This document shows, one piece after another, positions 55,045 to 64,000 of a DNA stretch of 64,000 nt (positions within the stretch are counted from its first letter, which is position 1; every line of letters starts with the position of its first letter). The notes under the pieces were generated by a model that was not told where the DNA came from, searched no databases, and saw only the letters and a program-made list of their open reading frames with translations. This DNA comes from Streptomyces viridiviolaceus (lineage in GTDB: Bacteria > Actinomycetota > Actinomycetes > Streptomycetales > Streptomycetaceae). The position numbers were made by a program, and so were the translations under genes. Location: the NCBI RefSeq assembly GCF_014650995.1, contig NZ_BMWA01000008.1, positions 1 through 64,000 on the forward strand, written 5' to 3'.

Positions 55045-56178
55045 GTGGCCACGGACTACTACGCCGTACTCGGCGTGCGCCGCGACGCGTCCCAGGACGA
55101 GATCAAGAAGGCTTTCCGGCGGCTCGCACGCGAGCTGCACCCGGACGTCAATCCCGATCCGAAGACGCAGGAGCGGTTCAAGGAGATCAACGCCGCCTAC
55201 GAGGTGCTGTCGGACCCGCAGAAGAAGCAGGTCTACGACCTCGGCGGCGACCCGCTGTCCCAGGCCGGCGGCGGCGCGGGCGGCTTCGGCGCGGGCGGCT
55301 TCGGGAACTTCTCGGACATCATGGACGCGTTCTTCGGCACGGCGTCGCAGCGCGGGCCGCGCTCGCGCACGCGCCGCGGCCAGGACGCGATGATCCGCAT
55401 CGAGGTCGAGCTGGACGAGGCCGCGTTCGGCACGACCAAGGACATCCAGGTCGACACGGCGGTCGTCTGCAACACCTGCAACGGCGAGGGCGCGGCCCCG
55501 GGCACGTCGGCCCAGACCTGTGACATGTGCCGCGGCCGCGGCGAGGTCTCCCAGGTCACCCGGTCCTTCCTGGGTCAGGTCATGACCTCCCGCCCCTGCC
55601 CGCAGTGCCAGGGCTTCGGCACCGTGGTCCCGACCCCGTGCCCGGAGTGCGCGGGCGACGGCCGGATCCGCTCCCGCCGCACGCTGACCGTGAAGATCCC
55701 GGCCGGTGTCGACAACGGCACGCGGATCCAGCTCGCGGGCGAGGGCGAGGTCGGCCCCGGCGGCGGCCCCGCCGGCGACCTGTACGTCGAGATCCACGAG
55801 CTGCCGCACCCGACCTTCCAGCGTCGCGGCGACGACCTGCACTGCACGGTCACCATCCCGATGACGGCGGCGGCCCTCGGCACCAAGGTGCCGCTGGAGA
55901 CCCTCGACGGCATGGAGGAGGTCGACATCCGCCCGGGCACCCAGTCGGGCCAGTCGATCCCGCTGCACGGCCGGGGCGTCACCCACCTGCGCGGCGGCGG
56001 CCGGGGCGACCTCATCGTCCACGTCGAGGTGACGACCCCCACCAAGCTCGACCCCGAGCAGGAACGCCTGCTGCGGGAGCTGGCCAAGATGCGCGGCGAG
56101 GAACGGCCGCAGGGCCAGTTCCAGCCCGGGCAGCAGGGGCTGTTCTCGCGGCTGAAGGACGCGTTCAACGGTCGGTGA
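55045..56178 (+). CDS. dnaJ: Chaperone DnaJ
   Basis: This 377-residue type I DnaJ has a J domain at residues 1-70 with the HPD motif in ELHPDVN, then a Gly/Phe-rich linker (GGGAGGFGAGGFGNFSD). The zinc-finger region has four CxxCxGxG-type repeats (CNTCNGEG, CDMCRGRG, CPQCQGFG, CPECAGDG), and C-terminal substrate-binding domains follow. DnaJ delivers substrates to DnaK. GTG 55045 immediately follows the hrcA TAG, so translation is coupled. It is the hrcA-linked copy (often called dnaJ2), not the dnaK-grpE-linked one. Confidence 0.97.
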   Translation: MATDYYAVLGVRRDASQDEIKKAFRRLARELHPDVNPDPKTQERFKEINAAYEVLSDPQKKQVYDLGGDPLSQAGGGAGGFGAGGFGNFSDIMDAFFGTASQRGPRSRTRRGQDAMIRIEVELDEAAFGTTKDIQVDTAVVCNTCNGEGAAPGTSAQTCDMCRGRGEVSQVTRSFLGQVMTSRPCPQCQGFGTVVPTPCPECAGDGRIRSRRTLTVKIPAGVDNGTRIQLAGEGEVGPGGGPAGDLYVEIHELPHPTFQRRGDDLHCTVTIPMTAAALGTKVPLETLDGMEEVDIRPGTQSGQSIPLHGRGVTHLRGGGRGDLIVHVEVTTPTKLDPEQERLLRELAKMRGEERPQGQFQPGQQGLFSRLKDAFNGR

Positions 56179-56358
56179 CCGGGTGATCCGTGCCTCGCGT
56201 CGGCCTGCCGGTGCGGGACGGCCGCGGGGTCTTCCGGGTGTCCGGGGGCGCGCCCCCGGGCGGCAGGCATTGTCCTCGCCGCCGGAGGATGCGTTCAACG
56301 GTCGGTGACGGGCACCGGTGGGCACCCCCCGGGACCCGTTCGACGGTCGCTGACGGGC
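56161..56358 (+). repeat. Repeated copies of the dnaJ 3' end
   Basis: GCGTTCAACGGTCGGTGACC at 56161 (the last dnaJ codons and stop) recurs as GCGTTCAACGGTCGGTGACG at 56291 and in diverged form CCGTTCGACGGTCGCTGACG at 56337. Between them a perfect palindrome CCGGGGGCG/CGCCCCCGG (56242-56259) looks like the terminator. The stretch 56179-56440 has no credible gene. Confidence 0.8.
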
Positions 56359-56440
56359 CCGTCGCGGAGCGGATGCTCCTGGCGTATGCCGACGGAAGCC
56401 CGGATTCGGACTTGTTCGGAGGACGTGACAACATGCCGTC

Positions 56441-57526
56441 ATGTCCTCCGCGCTGACCGATCTCTTCCCCAGGCCGATCGTGCAGGCTCCCATGGCGGGC
56501 GGCGTCTCCGTGCCGCAGCTCGCCGCCGCCGTCTGCGAGGCCGGCGGGCTGGGGTTCCTGGCCGCCGGGTACAAGACCGCGGACGGGATGTACCAGGAGA
56601 TCAAGCAGCTCAGGGGGCTGACGAACCGCCCCTTCGGCGTCAACCTCTTCATGCCGCAGCCGGAGACGGCCGACCCTGCCGCCGTCGGCGTCTACGCCCA
56701 CCAGCTGGCCGGCGAGGCCGCCTGGTACGAGACGGAGCTCGGCGACCCCGACTGCGGCCGTGACGACGGCTACGAGGCCAAGCTCGCGCTGCTGCTGGAC
56801 GACCCCGTGCCGGTGGTGTCGTTCCACTTCGGCGTCCCGAGCCGCGAGGTCGTCGACTCCCTGCACCGCGCCGGCACCTTCGTCCTGGTCACCGCCACCA
56901 CTCCGGAGGAGGCCCGGGCCGTCGAACGGTCCGGTGCCGACGCGGTGATCGCGCAGGGCGTGGAGGCCGGCGGACACCAGGGCACACACCGGGACGATCC
57001 GGAGACGGACGGTGCCGGGACCGGGCTGCTGACGCTGGTGGCCCAGGTGCGCGAGGCGGTGAGCCTGCCCGTCGTCGCCGCCGGCGGCATCATGCGCGGC
57101 GGTCAGATCGCCGGGGTGCTCGCGGCCGGCGCGAGCGCGGCCCAGCTCGGCACCGCGTTCCTCGCCACCCCCGAGTCCGGGGCGCACGCGGTGCACAAGC
57201 AGGCGCTGACCAACCCCCTGTTCGTCCGGACCGAACTGACCCGCGCCTTCTCCGGACGCCCGGCCCGGGGCCTGGTCAACCGCTTCCTGCGCGAGCACGG
57301 CCCGTACGCGCCCGCCGCCTACCCGGAGGTCCACCACCTCACCGCGCCGCTGCGGAAGGCGGCGGCGAAGGCGGGCGACGCACAGGGCCTGGCGCTGTGG
57401 GCGGGGCAGGGCCACCGGATGGCCCGGGAACTGCCCGCCGGTCAGCTGGTGGAGGTGCTGGTGGCCGAACTCGCCGCCGCCGGGACAGCGTTGTCGGGCT
57501 ACACGACGGGAGGTGCGGGCCGATGA
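56441..57526 (+). CDS. Nitronate monooxygenase-family flavoprotein
   Basis: This 361-residue FMN TIM-barrel protein has the N-terminus IVQAPMAGGVSVPQLAAAV, then GVNLFMPQP, the GVEAGGHQGTH segment with the catalytic-type His, VVAAGGIMRGGQIAGVLAAG and the phosphate-binding GASAAQLGTAFL. The family (2-nitropropane dioxygenase type) oxidises alkyl nitronates such as the toxin propionate 3-nitronate; some members act as enoyl reductases. ATG 56441 has no ribosome site and may be leaderless. The rsmE gene overlaps its stop by four bases. Confidence 0.9.
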   Translation: MSSALTDLFPRPIVQAPMAGGVSVPQLAAAVCEAGGLGFLAAGYKTADGMYQEIKQLRGLTNRPFGVNLFMPQPETADPAAVGVYAHQLAGEAAWYETELGDPDCGRDDGYEAKLALLLDDPVPVVSFHFGVPSREVVDSLHRAGTFVLVTATTPEEARAVERSGADAVIAQGVEAGGHQGTHRDDPETDGAGTGLLTLVAQVREAVSLPVVAAGGIMRGGQIAGVLAAGASAAQLGTAFLATPESGAHAVHKQALTNPLFVRTELTRAFSGRPARGLVNRFLREHGPYAPAAYPEVHHLTAPLRKAAAKAGDAQGLALWAGQGHRMARELPAGQLVEVLVAELAAAGTALSGYTTGGAGR

Positions 57527-58266
57527 CGGCACCGGTGTTCGTGGTGGACTCCCTCGACGACCTCCCGGGCGGCCAGTACGTCCTCGACGGCCCGGAGGGG
57601 CGGCACGCGGTCTCCGTGAAGCGGCTGCGGCCCGGTGAGGACGTCGTCCTCACCGACGGGCGCGGACGCTGGGCGGAGGGCGTCGTCAAGGCGGCGGAGG
57701 GCAAGGACCGCCTGGTCGTCACCGACCTGGAGAGCGTGCACGAGGAGCCCCCGGAGCAGCCCCGCATCACGGTCGTCCAGGCCCTGCCCAAGGGCGACCG
57801 CGGCGAGCTGGCCGTGGAGACGATGACCGAGGTCGGCGTCGACGCCATCGTGCCGTGGGCCGCGTCCCGCTGCATCACCCAGTGGAAGGGCGACCGGGGC
57901 CTGAAGGCGCTCGGCAAGTGGCGGGCGACGGCCCGGGAGGCCGGCAAGCAGTCCCGCCGGGTCCGCTTCCCCGAGGTCGCCGACGCGGCGACGACCAAGC
58001 AGGTCGCCTCGCTGCTGGCCGGCGCCGATCTCGCCGCCGTGCTCCACGAGAGCGGCGACGAGCCCCTGGCCGCCGCCGAACTCCCGGCCTCCGGCGAGAT
58101 CGTGCTGGTCGTCGGGCCCGAGGGCGGGGTGTCCCCGGAGGAGTTGGCGGCCTTCGAGGAGGCCGGCGCGAAGCCCTACCGGCTGGGGCGCAGCGTCCTG
58201 CGCACCTCCACCGCGGGGACTGCGGCGACGGCCGTGCTACTGGCCCGCACCGGCCGCTGGTCCTGA
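57523..58266 (+). CDS. rsmE: 16S rRNA (uracil-1498-N3)-methyltransferase
   Basis: This 247-residue SPOUT-class methyltransferase modifies U1498 of 16S rRNA. It has an N-terminal PUA-like domain (about 1-75, GRHAVSVKRLRPGEDVVLTD). The SPOUT domain has LPKGDRGELAVETMTEVGV, QSRRVRFPE, VVGPEGGVSPEELAAF and the C-terminal knot LGRSVLRTSTAGTAA that binds S-adenosylmethionine. ATG 57523 overlaps the previous stop (ATGA). Its last 30 bases overlap a minus-strand frame that ends at 58237. Confidence 0.95.
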   Translation: MTAPVFVVDSLDDLPGGQYVLDGPEGRHAVSVKRLRPGEDVVLTDGRGRWAEGVVKAAEGKDRLVVTDLESVHEEPPEQPRITVVQALPKGDRGELAVETMTEVGVDAIVPWAASRCITQWKGDRGLKALGKWRATAREAGKQSRRVRFPEVADAATTKQVASLLAGADLAAVLHESGDEPLAAAELPASGEIVLVVGPEGGVSPEELAAFEEAGAKPYRLGRSVLRTSTAGTAATAVLLARTGRWS

Positions 58267-58610
58267 CGGAGCGTCGGCGTCCGGCCGGTCGCCCGGGGAC
58301 GCCACGGCCGGGAAGAGGCCCCAGCCGTCCAGTTCCACCGGACGGCCGCCGGCCGCGGGCAGCGGCCCGCGCCGCCCGGCCTCCTCGGCCAACGCCCGTA
58401 CGACACCGGGTTCGCGCAGGTTGAGCAGGTTGCCGCGGCCGTCGCCCACGCAGCCCTCGAACCAGAGCCGGCCCTCGGAGGTGTACCGGCCCGAGCCCGG
58501 TCCGCCCGCGCGGAAGACGAACCGGACGCGGACGCCGTCGCGGTACAGCGTGAGGGCGTCGCGCCAGACGCCGTCACGGCCCCTTTTTCTGCCGGTGGCT
58601 CCAGGGACAC
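58237..58610 (-). pseudogene. Frameshifted hypothetical gene
   Basis: A minus-strand frame with strong third-position GC runs from about 58588 to the stop at 58237. It reads RDGVWRDALTLYRDG, then VRVRFVFRAGG, LWFEGC and GRGNLLNLREPGVVRALAEE. It has no start codon until GTG 58449, which would cut off the conserved-looking part. In the neighbouring frame GTG 58610 opens VSLEPPAEKG and runs into the same place. A -1 shift at the A5G4 run (complement of 58580-58588) would join them into about 123 residues. It is either a real frameshift, a sequencing error or slippage. No function recognised. Confidence 0.5.
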
Positions 58611-58744
58611 GTGGTCCGTCCGTCCATGACGAGCCTGTGCTGCCTGCGGTCGTTTCCCGTCCCGTCCGAAGGTGGTCCCTAGGTGGTGCGGAGTGGCCGT
58701 ATGCGCCCTACCGCGAGGCTCCCGCCGGTGGCAGTCTGCCGTCC

Positions 58745-59284
58745 ATGGGGGTATTGAGGAGCATTTGGCGGCGGTCACGCGCACCGCGGTCGGTTCTGGT
58801 GGCCGGGAGCGCGGTCGTCGCCGTCGGCGGTCTCGTCGCCTGCGACCCCGCCGGGCTCAGTTCCGCGTCGGTGGCGTACACGACCGATCGGACCGTGACG
58901 CGGGAACTCGAGCGGCAGAAGGCGGAGGTGAGGTGGCTCACCTGCACCGCCTCCTACGGCGACGACGGCGCCACCGCCTCGGCGGACGAGGACACCGTCG
59001 CCTCCGTCGACTGCCGGGGCGAGACCGACGACGGGCAGGACATCACCGTCGACGGCAAGGTGACCCGCGTGGTCGAGGGCGCCTGCGTCCGCGGCGACCT
59101 GACCGCGAAGGTCGACGGCAAGGAGTGGTTCCGCGTCCAGGGGCTGGGCGACTGCGACGCCACCACCGCGCCCCCCGCGCGGACGCCCACCCGCGGGCAG
59201 CCCGGGCCCACCGTCACCGTGACCGTCACCAGGACCGTCTGGTGCGACGCCTATCCCAACTGCAGGCCCGTGCAGGGCAAGTAG
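58745..59284 (+). CDS. Putative lipoprotein
   Basis: This 179-residue protein has a basic start (MGVLRSIWRRSRAPRS), a hydrophobic segment and a lipobox GGLVAC (Cys about 34), so it is probably anchored to the outer membrane face after signal peptidase II cleavage. The mature part has several cysteines (WLTCTASYG, SVDCRGET, GACVRGD, LGDCDA, WCDAYPNC) that can form disulfides. A Pro/Thr linker with TVTVTVTRT follows. No enzyme motif is seen. It lies upstream of the tricorn protease gene but has no clear link to it. Confidence 0.8.
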   Translation: MGVLRSIWRRSRAPRSVLVAGSAVVAVGGLVACDPAGLSSASVAYTTDRTVTRELERQKAEVRWLTCTASYGDDGATASADEDTVASVDCRGETDDGQDITVDGKVTRVVEGACVRGDLTAKVDGKEWFRVQGLGDCDATTAPPARTPTRGQPGPTVTVTVTRTVWCDAYPNCRPVQGK

Positions 59285-59321
59285 GCCCGGCCGCCGTGAC
59301 GCCGGCAAGTGATCCAAACCT

Positions 59322-59351
59322 CTGTCGGCGAACGCCGCCCCTGCATAGGGT
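59322..59351 (+). promoter_or_regulatory. Candidate promoter for a leaderless tricorn-protease mRNA
   Basis: TAGGGT (59346-59351) lies 6 bases before GTG 59358, and CTGTCG (59322-59327) is 18 bases upstream as a weak -35. No ribosome site is present. Confidence 0.4.
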
Positions 59352-59357
59352 GAGGGG

Positions 59358-62300
59358 GTGACACAGCCCGCAGCGCCTGCCTACCTCCGGTTCCCCCACC
59401 CGCACGGCGAGTTGGTCGCCTTCACCGCCGAGGACGACGTGTGGCTCGCCCCGCTCGACGGCGGCCGGGCCTGGCGGGTCAGCGCCGACAACGTGCCGGT
59501 GAACCACCCGCGCATCTCGCCCGACGGCACCACCGTCGCCTGGACCTCCACCCGCGACGGCGCCCCCGAGGTGCACGTCGCGCCCGTCGACGGCGGCCCC
59601 GCCAAGCGCCTCACCCACTGGGGCAGTCCGAAGACGCAGGTGCGCGGCTGGACGCCCGAGGGACAGGTGCTCGCCCTCAGCACGTACGGGGAGGCCAGCC
59701 TGCGCCGTACCTGGGCCCGTGCCGTCCCGCTCGACGGCGGACCCGCCGCCACCCTGCCGTACGGGCCCGTCGGTGACATCGCGTACGGGCCGCACACCGT
59801 GCTGCTGTCCGCGCCGATGGGCCGCGAGGCCGCCTGGTGGAAGCGGTACCGGGGCGGCACGGCGGGCAAGTTGTGGATCGACGCCCAGGGCGACGGCGAG
59901 TTCGTCCGGCTGCACGAAGACCTCGACGGCAACGTCGAGTACCCCTTCTGGGCCGGGGACCGGGTCGCGTTCCTCTCCGACCACGAGGGCACCGGCGCGC
60001 TCTACTCCTCCCTCGCCGACGGCTCCGACCTGCGCCGGCACACCCCCCTCGACGGCTTCTACGCCCGGCACGCCGCCACCGACGGCACCCGCGTCGTGTA
60101 CTCCTCCGCCGGTGAACTGTGGGTCCTGGACGACCTGGACGGGGCCGAGCCCCGCCGGCTGGACATCCGGCTCGGCGGACCGCGCGTCGACCTCCAGGCG
60201 TACCCGGTCAACGCCGCCCGCTGGTTCGGCTCGGCGTCCCCCGACCACACCGCGCGCGGCAGCGCCGTCGCCGTACGCGGTGGCGTCCACTGGGTCACCC
60301 ACCGCTCCGGACCGGCCCGCGCCCTCGCGGCGCAGCCCGGCGTACGGGCCCGGCTGCCGCGCACCTTCCGCGCCGAGGGCGAGGAGTGGGTGGTGTGGGT
60401 GACCGATGCCGAGGGCGACGACGCCCTGGAGTTCGCGCCCGCCACCGGCCTCGCGCCCGGCGCCACCCCGCGCCGCCTCGCCGCCGGACAGCTCGGCCGG
60501 GTCCTGTCGCTCGCCATGGCCCCCGACGGCAGCCGCGCCGCCGTCGCCTCCCACGACGGGCGGGTCCTGCTCGTCGAGCGGGAGACCGGCGAGGTGCGCG
60601 AGGTCGACCGCAGCGAGGACGGCGACGCCTCCGGGCTGGTCTTCTCGCCGGACTCCGCCTGGCTCGCCTGGTCGCACGCCGGCCCGGACCCGCTGCGCCA
60701 GCTCAAGCTCGCCAACACCACCGACCTGTCGGTCACCGAGGCGACCCCGCTGCGCTTCAAGGACTACTCGCCGACGTTCACCCTGGACGGCAAGCACCTC
60801 GCCTTCCTGTCGACCCGGTCCTTCGACCCGGTCTACGACGAGCACGTCTTCGACCTGGCCTTCGTCGAGGGCGCCCGCCCGTACCTGATCACGCTCGCCG
60901 CGACCACCCCCTCGCCGTTCGGCCCGCAGCGCCACGGCCGCCCCTTCGAGACCCCGGACCGCGAGGAGACCCCCGACAGCGAGGGCACCCCCACCACCCG
61001 GATCGACCTCGAGGGCCTCGCCGACCGCATCGTGCCCTTCCCGGTCGAGGCCGCCCGCTACTCCCGGCTGCGCGCGGCCAAGGACGGCGTCCTGTGGCTG
61101 CGCCACCCGGTCACCGGCGTCCTCGGCGCCTCCCGGGCCACTCCGGACGACCCGGACCCGCACACCGAGCTGGAGCGCTACGACCTCGCCCAGCAGCGCG
61201 TGGAGCACCTCGCCGCCGACGCCGACCACTTCGAGGTCAGCGGCGACGGCAAGCGGGTGCTGCTGTGGACCGACGGACGGCTCAAGGTCGTGCCCAGCGA
61301 CCGCCGGGCCTCCGGCGACGAGGACAGCGACACCAACATCACCGTCGACCTGAGCCGGGTACGGCAGACCGTCGACCCGGCCGCCGAGTGGCGGCAGATG
61401 TACGACGAGACCGGCCGCATCATGCGGGACAACTTCTGGCGGCCGGACATGAACGGTGTCGACTGGGAGGGCGTCCTGGACCGCTACCGGCCCGTCCTGG
61501 ACCGCCTCGCCACCCACGACGACCTCGTCGACCTGCTCTGGGAGGTGCACGGCGAACTCGGCACCTCGCACGCCTACGTCACCCCGCGCGGCGGCCACGG
61601 CGGCGGCGCCCGGCAGGGCCTGCTCGGCGCCGACCTCTCCCGCCACGAGGACGGCAGCTGGCGCATCGACCGCATCCTGCCCTCGGAGACCTCCGACCCC
61701 GAGGCCCGCTCCCCGCTCGCCGCGCCCGGAGTCGCCGTCCGCGCCGGGGACGCGATCGTCGCGGTCGCCGGACAGCCCGTCGACCCGGTCACCGGGCCCG
61801 GCCCGCTGCTGGTCGGCACAGCCGGCAAGCCGGTCGAGCTCACCGTCTCCCCGTCCGGCGGCGGAGACCTGCGGCACGCCGTCGTCGTACCGCTCGCCGA
61901 CGAGGAGCCGCTGCGCTACCACGCCTGGGTCGCCGACCGCCGCGCCTACGTCCAGGAGAAGTCCGGCGGCCGGCTCGGCTACCTCCACGTGCCCGACATG
62001 GTCGGCTCCGGCTGGGCCCAGCTCCACCGCGACCTGCGCGTCGAGGTCACCCGGGACGGCCTGGTCGTCGACGTCCGCGAGAACCGCGGCGGCCACACCT
62101 CCCAGCTGGTCGTGGAGAAGCTGGCCCGGCGGATCGTCGGCTGGGACCTGCCGCGCGGCATGCGGCCCACGAGCTATCCGCTGGACGCGCCGCGCGGCCC
62201 GGTCGTCGCCGTCGCCAACGAGTTCTCCGGGTCCGACGGCGACATCGTCAACGCCGCGATCAAGGCGCTCGGCATCGGTCCGGTCGTCGGCACCCGTACC

Positions 62301-62564
62301 TGGGGCGGCGTCGTGGGCATCGACAGCCGTTACCGGCTGGTCGACGGGACGCTGATCACCCAGCCCAAGTACGCCTTCTGGCTGGAGGGCTACGGCTGGG
62401 GCGTGGAGAACCACGGCGTCGACCCGGACGTCGAGGTGCCGCAGCGCCCCCAGGACCACGCGGCGGGCCGTGACCCCCAACTTGACGAGGCCATCCGCAT
62501 CGCGCTGGCCGCACTGGAGGAGACGCCGGCGAAGACGCCGCCCAGCCTGCCCGCCTCTGACTGA
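59358..62564 (+). CDS. Tricorn protease homolog
   Basis: This 1068-residue protein has the full tricorn layout: N-terminal beta-propellers (about 10-680, WD40-like PRISPDGTTVAWTS, FSPDSAWLAWSH), then the helical C1 domain (EWRQMYDETGRIMRDNFW). A PDZ domain (about 760-850) and the S41-type C2 catalytic domain follow. The tetrad is visible: GTSHAYV (Ser/His about 736-737), NEFSGSDGD (nucleophile Ser about 957) and ENHGVDPDVE (Glu about 1017). Tricorn makes short peptides from longer proteasome products; S. coelicolor has a counterpart in the same neighbourhood. No signal peptide, so cytoplasmic. A -10 box 6 bases before the GTG suggests a leaderless mRNA. Confidence 0.95.
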   Translation: MTQPAAPAYLRFPHPHGELVAFTAEDDVWLAPLDGGRAWRVSADNVPVNHPRISPDGTTVAWTSTRDGAPEVHVAPVDGGPAKRLTHWGSPKTQVRGWTPEGQVLALSTYGEASLRRTWARAVPLDGGPAATLPYGPVGDIAYGPHTVLLSAPMGREAAWWKRYRGGTAGKLWIDAQGDGEFVRLHEDLDGNVEYPFWAGDRVAFLSDHEGTGALYSSLADGSDLRRHTPLDGFYARHAATDGTRVVYSSAGELWVLDDLDGAEPRRLDIRLGGPRVDLQAYPVNAARWFGSASPDHTARGSAVAVRGGVHWVTHRSGPARALAAQPGVRARLPRTFRAEGEEWVVWVTDAEGDDALEFAPATGLAPGATPRRLAAGQLGRVLSLAMAPDGSRAAVASHDGRVLLVERETGEVREVDRSEDGDASGLVFSPDSAWLAWSHAGPDPLRQLKLANTTDLSVTEATPLRFKDYSPTFTLDGKHLAFLSTRSFDPVYDEHVFDLAFVEGARPYLITLAATTPSPFGPQRHGRPFETPDREETPDSEGTPTTRIDLEGLADRIVPFPVEAARYSRLRAAKDGVLWLRHPVTGVLGASRATPDDPDPHTELERYDLAQQRVEHLAADADHFEVSGDGKRVLLWTDGRLKVVPSDRRASGDEDSDTNITVDLSRVRQTVDPAAEWRQMYDETGRIMRDNFWRPDMNGVDWEGVLDRYRPVLDRLATHDDLVDLLWEVHGELGTSHAYVTPRGGHGGGARQGLLGADLSRHEDGSWRIDRILPSETSDPEARSPLAAPGVAVRAGDAIVAVAGQPVDPVTGPGPLLVGTAGKPVELTVSPSGGGDLRHAVVVPLADEEPLRYHAWVADRRAYVQEKSGGRLGYLHVPDMVGSGWAQLHRDLRVEVTRDGLVVDVRENRGGHTSQLVVEKLARRIVGWDLPRGMRPTSYPLDAPRGPVVAVANEFSGSDGDIVNAAIKALGIGPVVGTRTWGGVVGIDSRYRLVDGTLITQPKYAFWLEGYGWGVENHGVDPDVEVPQRPQDHAAGRDPQLDEAIRIALAALEETPAKTPPSLPASD

Positions 62565-62617
62565 GGCACCCAGTCGATACGATGCCCGGTAGAAGATCAC
62601 CAGCGTGAGGAGGCCCC

Positions 62618-62971
62618 ATGGCAGGGGAGCCGCAGGACGACTGCCTGTTCTGCAAGATCGTCGCAGGGCGGATCCCGGCGACGATCGTCCGCGAGACCGA
62701 GACGACCGTCGCCTTCCGTGACATAAACCCTCAGGCGCCCACCCACGTCCTGGTGATCCCCAAGGCGCACTACCGGGACGCCGCCGCGCTCGCCGCCGGC
62801 GCCCCGGAGCTGGCCGCGGACCTCCTGCGCGAGACCCAGGCCGTCGCCGACGAGGAGAAGCTGGAGAGCTACCGCATCGTCTTCAACACCGGCAGCGGCG
62901 CCGGCCAGACCGTCTGGCACACCCACGCCCACGTCCTCGGCGGCCGCGGCCTCGAATGGCCCCCCGGGTAG
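62618..62971 (+). CDS. HIT-family nucleotide hydrolase
   Basis: This 117-residue HINT-type protein has the N-terminal zinc/strand region [13 protein letters not shown], the [10 protein letters not shown] strand and the histidine triad HTHAHVLGG (about 100-108). HINT proteins hydrolyse purine nucleoside phosphoramidates. GAGGAGG lies 8 bases before ATG 62618. The rnz gene begins 4 bases after its stop. Confidence 0.93.
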   Translation: MAGEPQDDCLFCKIVAGRIPATIVRETETTVAFRDINPQAPTHVLVIPKAHYRDAAALAAGAPELAADLLRETQAVADEEKLESYRIVFNTGSGAGQTVWHTHAHVLGGRGLEWPPG

Positions 62972-62975
62972 CAGC

Positions 62976-64000
<1,025 letters not shown>

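Noticed and set aside
58549..58610. Programmed ribosomal frameshift at the A5G4 run
   Set aside because: The in-frame heptamer is A-AAA-GGG rather than X-XXY-YYZ and no clear downstream pseudoknot was seen; error or decay is simpler, so I only report the frame break.
59226..62600. A 1124-residue minus-strand frame across the tricorn gene
   Set aside because: Antisense shadow rich in Val/Gly/Asp/Arg with no recognisable fold; the plus-strand tricorn protease is clear.

Overview
This is a very GC-rich chromosomal window with strong third-position GC bias, GTG/TTG starts and TANNNT -10 boxes lying 6-8 nt before start codons. The gene content and order (rplU-rpmA-obg, proB/proA, nadD-LCP gene-rsfS, leuS, comEA-comEC-holA-rpsT-lepA, hrcA-dnaJ, tricorn protease, rnz) match the core chromosome of Streptomyces, close to the S. 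coelicolor SCO25xx region. I see no IS element, prophage, CRISPR array or origin; this is core genome, not an island.

Layout. (1) 1-3493: the tail of a nucleotidyltransferase gene, a glycerol-1-phosphate-dehydrogenase-like gene, then ribosomal proteins L21/L27 and the GTPase Obg. (2) 3695-15199: an anionic cell-wall glycopolymer region. It holds a GT4 glycosyltransferase with a large C-terminal extension, two GT2-TagF fusion proteins in one operon, a GalE-type epimerase, and a membrane-anchored TagF-like transferase. A perfect 25-bp stem separates the convergent units at 5746-5800. (3) 15390-18585: proline genes proB and proA with an unknown gene between them. (4) 18704-23093: two related single-pass membrane proteins, a roughly 950-bp gene-free stretch with 130-bp tandem repeats, an M48 metalloprotease and two mini membrane proteins. 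(5) 23165-26800: nadD, an LCP-family gene (ortholog of pdtA by position), rsfS and a histidine phosphatase. (6) 26841-30698: two identical tRNA-Ala(GGC) genes around two small zinc-ribbon genes, then a flavin/Fe-S subunit fused to a ferredoxin that overlaps a haem-type membrane protein gene. (7) 31000-46164: leuS behind a leucine-rich leader peptide and terminator, a coiled-coil membrane protein, a DegV protein, comEA-comEC, an arylamine N-acetyltransferase, a YceI protein, holA, an NTF2-like protein, rpsT and lepA. (8) 46414-58266: acyl-CoA synthetase, a SpoIIE-type phosphatase with its own HATPase domain, hemW, DUF3097, an MBL hydrolase, hrcA (with a CIRCE operator) and dnaJ, a nitronate monooxygenase and rsmE. 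(9) 58237-64000: an apparently frameshifted gene, a lipoprotein, a tricorn protease, a HIT protein, RNase Z and the start of an adenosine-deaminase-family gene.

How the parts connect. The TagF-like and GT genes, GalE, the LCP protein and perhaps the left-edge nucleotidyltransferase/dehydrogenase pair plausibly act together in making and attaching a phosphodiester-linked wall polymer. In S. coelicolor the LCP protein PdtA (SCO2578) is reported to be needed for the spore-wall polydiglycosylphosphate. The rest is largely housekeeping: translation, proline, NAD, haem maturation, heat shock, tRNA processing and DNA replication.

Most noteworthy: the leucine leader peptide with hairpins before leuS; the 130-bp tandem array, whose period is not a multiple of three; an LCP domain lacking the usual arginine signatures; a low-complexity insertion in ProB; and the frameshifted gene at 58237-58610. 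All calls come from reading the sequence; no database search was run.
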